NCBI GenBank assembly: GCA_002224055.1
Contig: AZLU01000042.1
Location: forward strand, 1-64,000
DNA length: 64,000 nucleotides
Source: Pezizomycotina sp. ARF18
Lineage: Eukaryota > Ascomycota
Reading direction: 5' to 3'
Below the pieces are notes generated by a model. That model was not told where the DNA came from. It was given only the letters and a program-made list of their open reading frames with translations, and did no database searches. Both the position numbers and the translations under genes were made by a program. The stretch's first letter is position 1, and each line of letters begins with the position of its first letter. Positions 51,333-62,300 of this stretch are shown here, piece after piece.

Positions 51333-54324
51333 AAGGTTATACCACTAAAAAGACGTTTCGGCAACCGCAAACGGAAGCCTCGAAACTTATAAAAGTATCC
51401 TAGGTTATACCTTTTGATTGTTTACTAAACGTAGAACAATACAGGCTAAAATATAAACCAAGAGCTTGCAAGACAGGAAACTTTTCTCCTCGGATAATTG
51501 ATAAGACGAGACAAAACAAAGGCCTGAGATATAGAAAATTTTGGTGGAACCTGAAAAGCTTGTTTGTTGGTGATTTCGGTTTAGGAGCTACCTTGATTTT
51601 TGGGGGATCAACAGAGAAAATAGAATGTGGAAAGTGGCGTAACGATCAACAGGACTAAACGATATCGCCGAGTTTCATATCGTGCTTGAGCTTTGAATCG
51701 ATTTTGAAAAGGGCAAAAGGGGAGGGATAGGGCCAATTATATAGCCATTTTCGAATATTGTAACCATCCAACTTAAACCAACAAAACTCTCTAGTTGATG
51801 ATCACGGCTGAGTAATGCAGAAGGCTATTTGTGTAATAATTTGCGACCCTGGTTGAGCCTCCGAGCCACCTGGCCCATTGGTTTGGAGCCATGGACGGGA
51901 GGGCAAATTGCTCCTCCCTTGACTTTCTCCGTTCCATATTCGCTTTCAACTACCGTCTCCTGTAACCAAACGGTATAAGCATTCGCAACAAGGATTTACC
52001 CTCGACGCCTGTGGCAGGAAGGACAAGGGGGCCATATGATCGCGACAATGCATTGTTGCCGGGATGGAGTGCCGATTTAATCCTCCACTAGATTCCCCGC
52101 ATTTCTCGACCGAAGGCGAATTGTAACTCAGCTAACTAGAGAGCTAAGTTAGTGGAAGTTTAGGTAAGAAATGCAAGTATTATAATTCAGTAAAGAAAGA
52201 TTCGCTGATAGCAAATGCCTGAGAAACTGAAGGGGAACTCACCGTATTGTCCTATTTAGAAAACGCGGCTGTTATTTGCGGGATGGGGAAGTGGGTTTTT
52301 GAATCGGAATGACAGTTCGGGATCTAGGGCTGGCTTGTTTTGTCTCACAAGACGACGTGGGCGGAAGGTGGGTGGCCGTCGCTGGACGAGAATGTTATTG
52401 GATCGTGATGTCACGTCGCAGATGCAGAGGCTCGTTAATCGGTTAACGGGTCATCGACCTTCTTTAGAAGCAAGTCATCGGAACAATTTGTTTATCTTGA
52501 ATCTTCTGCTATATCTTCAGATTCCAGGTCCTCAAGCGCGAATGAATCGTCTAGAAGCCTGTGAAAAGTGCGAAGCATGGTTCATTTCGATATACTTAAT
52601 TGATCAATCGCGCTAAATAAAAAGGCAAATGAGAACGTATTTAATTAAGTGCGCGCTCGTAGAGGCTGGTAGACATGGATCTTTACCAGGGATTCAGAAA
52701 ACACTCACATTCCTCCGATTATCGATTATCATTTGCTCCAATTGCGACGGGATCTTTCCGCGTTTCCATATATATGGATCCGATCGTGAAATCGCAAGTC
52801 GGACGTTTATCAACAAACCGAGCTAACCGTCGCCCCCTGAGAGAATTATCACTGATCAGTGATCAAGAATCGGTATTGTAAACTGTGTAACACGAAAATC
52901 TTCTGCGGCAGGCTCCTGCCGAAATTTTTCACCGTTGAAATTTGATCTTGTCCGCCCCACATCCTCGCCTCCGCAATCACGAACCGTGTTCTACGCCAAG
53001 TTCAAGTCGTTCAGCTGCGACTTGCAATGTCCCTCGTATGAATTTTGTCATATATTACAAAAGCCGAATGCATGCACAGTCGCGATAAAAGTAAAGGCAT
53101 ACTAAGAGCTTATACATCCCTGGCCCTATTCCTGAGGCCATGAGACTCGGTTATAACGGCACGATATGAATTATTCCGTTCGCCTTGATGTTATAAATTT
53201 CTTTACCTCTCAATTATCTCGCAACCTTTCGTCGCTATCCGTATCAACGTTCCGACTTTAAGCTCTAAGGTATTAGACGTACTGAAGCGGGAGCTTATAC
53301 TACTTTGACTTTCGGCTATCGGTAACGACAAATTTATATCGTGCGGAGGCTTTATTCCGTAGTTTATTTGAGTGCCGAGTTTGAGAAGATCTAGAACCAG
53401 GAGTATATGCGTATTAAAAGTTTACATCCCGGCGCGATTATCCGAGCAACTATAATACTAATATAAAAACTATTGATTCTTTGGTGTACTTCTAACTTGC
53501 TGACCGTGGAGGTGAATTCTTTAAAACTCCCTATAAGTATTCCGGCTCTGTATCGCGGCTACCTACTGCTTCTACATCAATGGAATTGATTACATGAATG
53601 TATTGTACTTTTAGCATGTTATCCCTCATACCTGCAACCTCACAATGGCATTTATAGATCTTGAGAATGGCCGGCATTCGGCTGTATATTATTTAAACTG
53701 GGTACACATAACTAACGAGGCGCATTAGTGAGCTTGGACCATCAGAAGTTCCCCATTGAAGAAAACGAAACCACGATGCAGGATCATTAAACGAATTCCT
53801 GTAGGGACGACGACAAACTGGCTCCTTTCGAGAAACGTTATCGGACAGATAGCGAGGCTCAATTCCCGACAATACACGGTAAAGGTCTGTAGCCTAGAGA
53901 TACGAATGGGAAAACGACCAAAGTTATTTCATTCTTGTGATATACACCTATGGTATGAACCATTGTTTTTATATGTTTCTTTCCCCTTGTCTTTTTTTTT
54001 TTATAAATATATAGATATATATCAAAACCTCCTTTTATAATACACACACACACACACACATATATATATATCTATTACACAACTAGTAAATGTTCAACGC
54101 TGAAGAAGAAAATAAACCGAAGTCATGCCCCAAATATCAAACCATCGCTACACTAAACAAAAACACGAATCTTTTCTTAAGATTTTATGAACTGTCTATT
54201 TACCTGTATGCATGCCCTTCGTCTCGCAATGACCAATATATATATATATATACATGGGTAAAACAACGCTTAATAAATATCTTCAACAAAAACAAGAACA
54301 TAATTTGACCGAAAACTACCATGT
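51333..54324. other. 3 kb intergenic between phenol hydroxylase and receptor
   Basis: It holds the upstream region of the hydroxylase and the downstream region of the receptor. Short open frames (52299-52616 and others) are not recognisable. A microsatellite lies at 54042-54071. I see no RNA gene or transposon. Confidence 0.5.
54042..54071. repeat. (AC)n-(TA)n microsatellite
   Basis: About nine AC units run directly into about five TA units. Confidence 0.85.
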
Positions 54325-56037
54325 TCACACCGATTGACTGTGTGGCTCGGTCGACATCTCCACCGCCTCAGTCGAGATTCTCCTCGTCTTTGCCCGTGGA
54401 TCGTATACCGTCTCAGGGACCTCTACGACAGCGTCCTGGAACCCGTTGACATTTTTGAGTCTCTCGATCTTCCCCCTCTTTCCGACGAATCCCCATCAAG
54501 CGGTCGTGCGCTTGTAAGCTCCGTTGACGTCGAAGATGGTAAGCCAAGTCCATACTTCTCCAACGGATGCTGATGGTGGTGATGAGGATGCGTTGGCGCG
54601 TCAGATGCGCTAGAAAACTAGCGCTGCCGTTGTAATAACTAGCGACCCTGGGGAACATACGGGCGAAGAATGCCTTGATAATAGGCACAGAAGCGCACAT
54701 GATTATGACGTTCACCTCGACGATGGACCATATCATTAGCTTTGCAACGGCGTCTAGCATAGAAGTTAGCTGTTAGTAGCTATCATTTTAATGGGTATTT
54801 ACAAGGCTCGGTAGTGATAGCTGAGATATACAGGATAGGACAAAGTGGTTCCGGAACTTACAAGGCATGTCGATAAACTTTATGTCGTTTATATACGTTA
54901 GCCTAACGATGCTGGCGATACAGGATCTACATTTTACATAATATTGATTAGTCTGTAACCCTTCCTGGGTGAGCCAGAAGAAAGAAATTTTATACTCACA
55001 TGAACCCAACACCAACAGCACGCTGACGCAATCTTCTTTCTTGTTTCCATACCAGTCTCCATATCAGCGGCAAGGGTAAAGTGCATATGATGCAGTCCGT
55101 GACAATATTCAGTGCCCCGAAAAGTAAAAAATGCCTGTAAATTCAGACACTTCCTTCCTGGAACCCGGAAATCCCACCGGCGTTGACAGGCTCGCATTGC
55201 AATATTATATGAAGACGGTGAGAATGAGTTTATGGACATAATGCCAGCTATAACCAGTAGGGCACGTCGTAACCAGAGGACGGGGAAGACACGGAGGTAT
55301 AAAATGATGACGGAGAGCTTTGCCAGAGTGATAGAGAGCCAGTAGAGCGTAGCTTCGACAAGGAAATACTGTGAAAGTAGCCTTTTGTTAAAATCCGCGC
55401 TTTTTTTTTAAAAAAAAAAATAAAAATAAAATAAGGCTTCTAAGCGAAGTGCTTTAGGCTTACTTTCGTGAGATTTATGGTTCGAGAAGTCAACTCGCTC
55501 AGGGATACGTTCCAGGAATATATATGAGTCCCAAACCGTGGGTCAGGGCTATTAAAAGGTCAAAAGATTAATTAGTTATTTATGACTCGGTCATGGGGAA
55601 ACAATCGTTGTAACATTTGTGCTATTGTTCACGTACCGACAAAAGCGATGCATGAAGATGCTATAGATGACAACTAAGATGCATGAATTGTTTAGTGAGT
55701 ATTGCGCTAGTCACGTCTAAATGCTACCAGTAGTACTTACGGTTGCCCCTATCATTAAATCTACGTAAATGATTAGCAAGGAAATATCATATACAAAAAC
55801 AATGCAAGGTTCACATACAATCGTCTAGTTTTAGTTTCGTCGCAATAACGACCAGTCGGGTCCATATCCTTACGACTAGAAATATAAGGATCAATAGAAT
55901 GAAAGCGCTGTTGACCACTTTCAAGTTGAGGACCATAGATGATTTGAAGTCTAAGTCCGGCTCGGATTCTGGTCTTAGGATCTCGGAATGCTATTCAGAG
56001 TCTGGTTTGCGACAGTTGTATTGTTCGTCGGCGCCAT
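54325..56037 (-). CDS. PTH11-like seven-helix integral membrane protein (fungal rhodopsin-domain family)
   Basis: Putative G-protein-coupled receptor of the plasma membrane, from the large Pezizomycotina family related to PTH11. Start MAPTNNTTVANQTLNSIP at 56037, with two N-glycosylation sequons in a short outer N-terminus. Then VVNSAFILLILIFLVVRIWT (helix 1) and LKLDD|YLMIGAT, split by an intron (55761-55818) with a 20-base exon (55741-55760). An exon at 55464-55548 gives ALTHGLGLIYIPGT. Next YFLVEATLYWLSITLAKLSV and ILYLRVFPVLWLRRALL (55260-55368); ALNIVTDCIICTLPLPLIWR (near 55090); CIASIVRLTYI (near 54900); and LMIWSIVEVNVIIMCASVPI (near 54700). The cytosolic tail is Ser/His/Arg-rich and ends EMSTEPHSQSV. 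Frame changes near 55975 and 55123 are single missing bases. It has at least six exons. Ligand unknown. It lacks an N-terminal CFEM domain. Confidence 0.8.
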
Positions 56038-57394
56038 CGTTCCTCGAATACAACCAGCCCGCTAGCTAGCTCTACTATCCTTTTCGATCCTATCGACGAA
56101 TTCTCTTTCCTTTACGTTCCCTCGATAGGGTGTCGTGAAATCGGTCAGGATGGAATCGCACCAGGAATTATTGGTAATGTGTATGTAGCATAATATAGAA
56201 ATGCCATGGAGATGGAATATGGCTTCGTTCAAATCGTGAGAAGAAGGACTATTATCACAATAAAGTACAAGTCCCGAAGGAAGGCGAGGGGGCAGAGCCC
56301 CTTGCTATTATAATATTATAATTAACTATAGGAGGGTTGACGAGGGATGTGGTCGTGCAACCGTTCCCAGAACCCTTCCGCTGGAACCAGAGGTTAAGGT
56401 TCTAAAAGCATATCCCCCACACTTCTAGGTGCATGGAAAATTATCGGCCAAGTGCGCGAATAAAAGTTCACTTTGCCAACAATAAAGCACACGATTTTGT
56501 TAGAGCTTACAGTACTTATTACTTACACGTTCCTTTTTTTTCATCACAAAGATCACCGGCTAGCGAAAATGGAAGATGATCGTGGAAATTTGGTGCGGGA
56601 GTTCGAAGTCATCAACAGCTTGCTAGGAGAAATTTATAGCGTTAAATTAAGAAAGTGGGCCATGGGTAAGCTGTGTACTATAATACATTAGCCTCTATAT
56701 ATACACTCTCTAGGTCAAGTATCAATTACCCACTGGCCGCCTAGGCCGGATAAACTGCTCTGTAAATTACACATATAAATTGTTTCATTCTGATCATCAT
56801 CGAAACGTCACAATCAACACCCACAAGTATTGACAAATAATCAGGGCGTATCTTCTACAGAGTAAATGGTAGTTTGTTGATTTCCTCGTTAAACAAGGCG
56901 AATAGAATGCAGCTATATAGAACTACGGCCTCGCAAGAAACACAGAGTTCTGACATTAATTAAGGCTTTCTATATTTTCATCCCCTTGTCCTAACTCTCT
57001 CCATACAATATAGCTGCTATAATTCTTCTATAATAACATTATACCGCAAATATATTTTATTATTTAGAGCTTCGTAAGGTCCGAGATTTAGTTTTAAAAG
57101 CTTTTATAATAGATTTAAAGAAAAAATATTAGATTTCTAGACTTGTAATACACGTTATGTAGTGCCATTTAGATTATTTTTAATGATGGTAGTAATAATA
57201 GTAACAGTAGTAGCAGTACTGATAAAAATAATAATATCAATACTAATTAAAGCTGGCCGATAGCTTTTGCTATATAGAATAGTTGTGGCCGGTTATATTG
57301 TGTGGGAGGGAGTTAGAACAAGGGGGGTAAAAATATAAGAAGCCTGAATTAAGGTGTTTATAAAGTTGAGAAGTCGATACTACAGTTACTACAG

Positions 57395-57520
57395 TCAAGG
57401 CACTCTCCAGGGGCTGCGGGACTTTCCGCGGGGCGCTTTTGCGGGAGCACTAGCCGGAGCCGTGTTTTCGGGATTAGAACCCCACCCCAAACAAAAAAAG
57501 AAACAACAAAAGAAACGAAT
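57395..57520 (+). mobile_element. Possible short retroposon end: GC-rich body with A-rich tail
   Basis: A GC-rich segment (57396-57488) inside AT-rich DNA ends in ...CGGGATTAGAACCCCACCCC and passes directly into an A-rich tail of AAAC/AAAG units (57489-57517). A GC-rich body followed by an A-rich tail is the look of a SINE or of the 3' end of a LINE. No target duplication or second copy could be found in the window, so this is tentative. Confidence 0.25.
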
Positions 57521-58910
57521 TGTCTGTAGGTTGAACCAATTGCAGTCTAGGCAATGTGGGCGCTCTTGCATCCACAAAATTTTCTCACTTTCCCATTTGT
57601 AGATCTTGTGGCTTTCCCAAATGTATTGTGATAAAATCTTGAGGGTTGCATCAAGCCGGAGTCGAGACCACGCTCGGGCAAATAGCTCAAGGTCAAAGGA
57701 TAAATGATATATCGATAAAAGCCTCCTAGAATTATAATTGCATCGATATTTGTGTTGTTGTTGTGTAAAACTGTTTATTATGAGGTTGCTTACAACTTGC
57801 ATTTGAAATTCGAGATATCTCTTGGGGAATCCTTCGAAGGAATTCTCGAAGGAGAGTCTTGAAATAGTTATATATTCAGTAAGCATCCTAAATACTCGAC
57901 TGAGAAACAAACAAATCGCTTCTGGGGATCGTGGGCATCTGTTGGAGCTGAAAATATATTATTAACCACCTACCCTGGCCAGAACACGTCCACAATGTAG
58001 TACAGTGCACGTGGCGGAAATGAGCTATATCTCCCGACAAAACGGTTCGTATATTCATGTCATTTCGTTCTCCAAACCGATATTGGGGGTAGGCACAATT
58101 GACGAACCATCCGAAGCGGCGGTAAAGCTTCTAATTTGCTGGACGACAGAGGATGCGACAGGAAAGAAATTCCCACGTGACTCGCTCGGGCCAGGTTGTG
58201 GCCGGGAACGGTTCCCCGTCAAGCCTAAATTAACCTAGATTTTCTGGATTCTCGTTTCTCCCGCACTCGTCCTTTTGCTAACGATAGAGATATATATAGT
58301 TTGCGAGTCGCGACTCGAAACGAAAACTTTAGTGGTTCTTCGTGCAAAAGTTATCTTTTGGACCCCTATAGCAAAACGCTATCACGATCAGGCGGCGACT
58401 ATCAGCAGAAACGTGTCTGCTAATGTCGGCTGCTGAACTCGGGTACTCAGCTGCACTGCCGGATGCGGCCAAGTTAGTATACTTGCGGAGTACTTGAGTT
58501 GCACAAGGAGAAATTTTCCCATTTTTCCAATATGGGGAATATAGGGTCCTGTATCCTTATAGGCGATAGACCTAGAGGTAGGACGATCTGGAATAACGTA
58601 GGTTAGGCAAATGCCTCTACAGTGATCTCCGCCGTGCTCCGCGGCACGTTGGATGCACTTGAAGTCCGAACAAAAAACAAGTGCAAGCACGAGAAATAAG
58701 ATACGATATGAGTAATCAGCTCAAATTATACTATAGTGTTTGAGTACTATAGGGAAGATGATAATGAGGTGATCTGTAATCTTGTTGGGGTTGAAATTTT
58801 TTTTTTTCGATTGTGTGTCATTAGGACGCCAGTCCAGTTTTCACAGATCTAACAAGCAAGCCTCCCATTTGTCGGAATTAAGTCCCAGGGGGAGCGACAG
58901 TCTACTGATA

Positions 58911-58996
58911 GTCGTGTGTAATTTGCCGTCACATCCCGTCACATCTATATTAAGTATATAGATGCGACGGGATGTGACGGTAAAATTATACACGAC
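58911..58996. repeat. 40-bp inverted repeat with 5-base loop (MITE-like foldback)
   Basis: The left arm (58911-58950, starting GTCGTGTGTAATTTGCCGTC) and the right arm (58956-58996) match at all but three positions, plus one single-base indel, around the loop TAAGT. Two of the three differences would still pair as G:U in RNA. Similarity continues weakly outward for about 25 more bases on each side (GGAGC near 58890 and GGCTCC near 59010). Each arm holds a short direct repeat of CGTCACATC. It is either a small foldback transposable element or a small-RNA precursor hairpin. Confidence 0.8.
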
Positions 58997-59187
58997 CATA
59001 CAGTATATGAGGCTCCTGTTGGACACATTTTCGATCTTCGAAGAAAGAAGTATGGCCCTCATGATGTTTTGTCTAGCCTGTAATCAGGTTCCTGGCGTTT
59101 GCAATATCTTCGTTAAAGTGGTTGTTATACTTAGAGAGCCTGACACTTCGATTAAGCTGCAATAGATGATAGCAGTATTATTCGGGC

Positions 59188-59213
59188 TAAAAAATAAAAT
59201 AAAATAAAATAAA
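59188..59213. repeat. (AAAAT)n microsatellite
   Basis: About five AAAAT units, followed within 30 bases by a poly-T run (59226-59243). Confidence 0.8.
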
Positions 59214-59259
59214 GAACCCCTTTTGGTTTTTTTTTTTTTTTTTCCTTCCAGCTGGCTCT

Positions 59260-59331
59260 AGCTAGTCTCGTTGGACGCTACGTTACGCAAAAATAATAAA
59301 ATAAGTGGCAGGAGCGTCAACGAGACTAGCT
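59260..59331. repeat. 19/20-bp inverted repeat around 33 bases
   Basis: AGCTAGTCTCGTTGGACGCT (59260-59279) is mirrored by AGCGTCAACGAGACTAGCT (59313-59331). The arms are identical except for one extra G in the left arm. The inner 33 bases are AT-rich. The whole is the size of a very short MITE and lies about 260 bases from the larger foldback. Confidence 0.75.
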
Positions 59332-62300
59332 CTATAGCTCTAGCTTATTCTTCAACTCACCTCGAACCTAAGTACAGGGAGGGTCAGGGCTCTTAGCGTC
59401 GTTTGTATGAGGTATTGAGGTTCAACAAAGTTTTAATTTTAATTTTTGTTTTGTATGGGGAATTGTTAGCTTTTGCAAATTTTTGGCTGTTTTTCGAGGT
59501 GTCGGGCACCTTTTCACCTCGGTAACGTTTTAAGATATAGTCGTTTTGGCCCACACTAAATGCCCTGGGGAGGGTGTGTGAAACATACAAGTAGAGTCCG
59601 CAGACACTTGTCTTATATCCTAGAAGACATCTTTCCATCTTCCAGCGTCTGCTAGCGTAGTAATACTGGACACACCATACCGCTTAAAAATAGAGGGGAG
59701 AGATCGCGAGATGACTAAAAGTTTAACACGTAAGAAATCATCTCGTCAACGAGCGATAACATTTGCATGACAAGACGTACCAGCAATAGTGTAAATTATG
59801 AGGATGGAGCCCCTCAATATGTCATGGAAAATATACTCCGTAAGATCTTTTTCTGGGGTAGACCTTTGCGGAAAATTGGAAGCATCGAGAAATACCCGAG
59901 CTCGAAAACTCGCCCGCGAGCCTGTGCCGAGTCTCCAGTATAATATCGTAAACCTAACATCGTCAAGAACGCCTGATGATACTCTTTCGAGTGATCGTGT
60001 TGTCATGCCATGTGATTTTGTTAATAAAGCGTATACCCGTGAGAGAAAGCAGAGGGGAAACAAGAACTCCAAACACAAACAGTAAGCTCGAAGTACACTT
60101 ATAGGGGAAAAGTTATCATAACGAATGGTTTTCTAAGCGTCATAACAGTTGCGAGTAAAATGCTTCTCAGAAGAGGAGCCTAAACGCTCGGTACATTTCT
60201 GGAAAGCATCCCCTATGCTCAAGTAGTATACACAGTGTTAAAACGCCATGCTTCTCACAGAATACGATCATCACCAGCCCTATAATACATCGAAGAAGCG
60301 TAAATTCTCCTCAACAAGTGCAAACCCCGTCTATGACCCTCCAATCGAAGAGTCCTTTTCTTAAACCACAATATTGGCCTGATGAGTGAGGAATGGGAAG
60401 TAGGGTGGCGAAAATATCTGAATATAAGGATGAAACTTGTCTCGTGCCCGGCCTCTCTACTAACGAGCAAGGTACGAGACAAGGATATCACCAGTGAGGA
60501 ACAGCTTCTCGTGCTTATCAAAATCTCGGAGCAATTCACGCTTTACTACCTCGCAACATGCCGTACATTCCGTACCTAAGTAATGCGGGAGACAATCCTA
60601 AGGTAGTCCAAGCATTATTTATTAGGGATTTTATTCTATTTCGAAAAGAAACAGAAAGGAAAATAAGAAAGCGTAAGAGACATTGAAATATGACAAATGC
60701 GTCCGCGACCCACAACATACGGTTTATAGTGAACACACGTCATAAGGTTAAATCACCTTGGACTAAGTTTGCACCAAGCTGCTATTTAATGGTGGTCAAC
60801 AATCCTTAAGAATATCTAACTAAAGGATACAAAAGCTCGACTTGATCACCCATATCCATTATTTTCACCTTAGCGAAATTCGGAACAAAGCCCTTAGCAT
60901 AAGAGAAGCTACGGCCACCGGTTTTCACAGAGAAGCAGGATCACCAACATTTCAGAATACGCCATAAAGGTCAAGAATGTTGCCCGGCACTTTCAGTTTT
61001 TACAGGAAATTTCGGGACGGTTCGAATCAAGACTAGACACCTCCTATAGGTTCGCGATGCTGAAGCGGACAAACGAGGCGACACGTAAATGTGATCAGAA
61101 CTACGCAACGGAGATAGGCTTATCAGTTCGCATTTCTTCAAGTCTATACAGCTAAAGTAGTCAAAAGAGAGCACAAAGCCTAGGGGTATACCAGTATTAA
61201 AACTTGTAGATTCTAAGCAAGACCGGGTGGAAACTGTCATAGTAATGTAATCTATCTGCCTCGTGCCCGAATCGGCTATATACACCGTAATCGATGCGAT
61301 AGCTGGAGCGCATTTCTCTTACAATGTATTGGGTTTCTGATTCGAATGAGTTCGAGAGCGGTTGCTTTTTCGAAAACCAATCAAGGTAGGCTTTGTGGAA
61401 AGCAAAAAAAAAAAGTTCATCAACGATCTATTTAGAAGGAATCTCGATGCTATGGCCCGCATCAACATTCCAAGTCAGAAATGGGGAAACATTTTCAGCA
61501 ATCGATATCGTCCCGCTTAAACACCGACGATATATCTGCGAACTTTATCAGACGTCGGGACGGATCCCCATAGGATCAAATGTTGAGCCTTTGTACTATA
61601 GTAGATTGCGAAATATAGCCCCACTTGAAATTTGGTCAACCAAGGCGTCCCAGCGAAATTCGAGGATACCAATTAGGCGCACAATGTATCACGATCGACC
61701 ACCCTTAGATAAATAGTGCCAACTAAAACTGTCAAGGCTCACTCGAAGCAATTAGCGCGCTTAAACAGAGAGTATGCTGACGAAGCAAAAGCAATCCATA
61801 CCAGAAAGAAACAAGCCAGCATAGCATATATCTAACTATTACTCTTATGTGTGATATACTTAACCTCCACCAGAGTGATAAACATCAAATCTATCATTAT
61901 CTTATGATAAATGGTAGCAATATGTTAGGGGAGCCTACCGGGAAAGGTGTGGTTATAAAAGCAAGCGTTTCCAACCCGTCCGGAAGATATAAGCCCATAA
62001 ACTAAACCGTAAAGCCGCTTCCGATAAACATCGTGATCAAAACCAAATGGTAAGTTTTGCGAAGGCGCGGGTAGAGCGAAGCATACAGCCAGCTCAGGAC
62101 ATCATGTCTATACACCTCATACAACAAGGAGAAAGATAGCCGGAACGAGCGCATAACCTATTTGGCTTTCCCTCTGCCTCATCGTAGCTATCTCACGGAG
62201 GCGAGGCAATGATAAAGGTAACGGCGAGAAGTTGGCCGGCTTATACACAATGCTCCTATAAATCGAGATCATTAAAACAATGAGATATCGTCGCCGCGAA

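Noticed and set aside
57395-57910. 171-codon open frame on the minus strand
   Set aside because: Its end is a translation of the GC-rich segment and A-rich tail, and the rest matches nothing; probably chance.
60971-61285. Minus-strand TGIPLGFVLS, reminiscent of the TGIPQGSPLS box of LINE reverse transcriptases
   Set aside because: A single short resemblance. I found no YxDD box, endonuclease or flanking RT motifs in any frame nearby.
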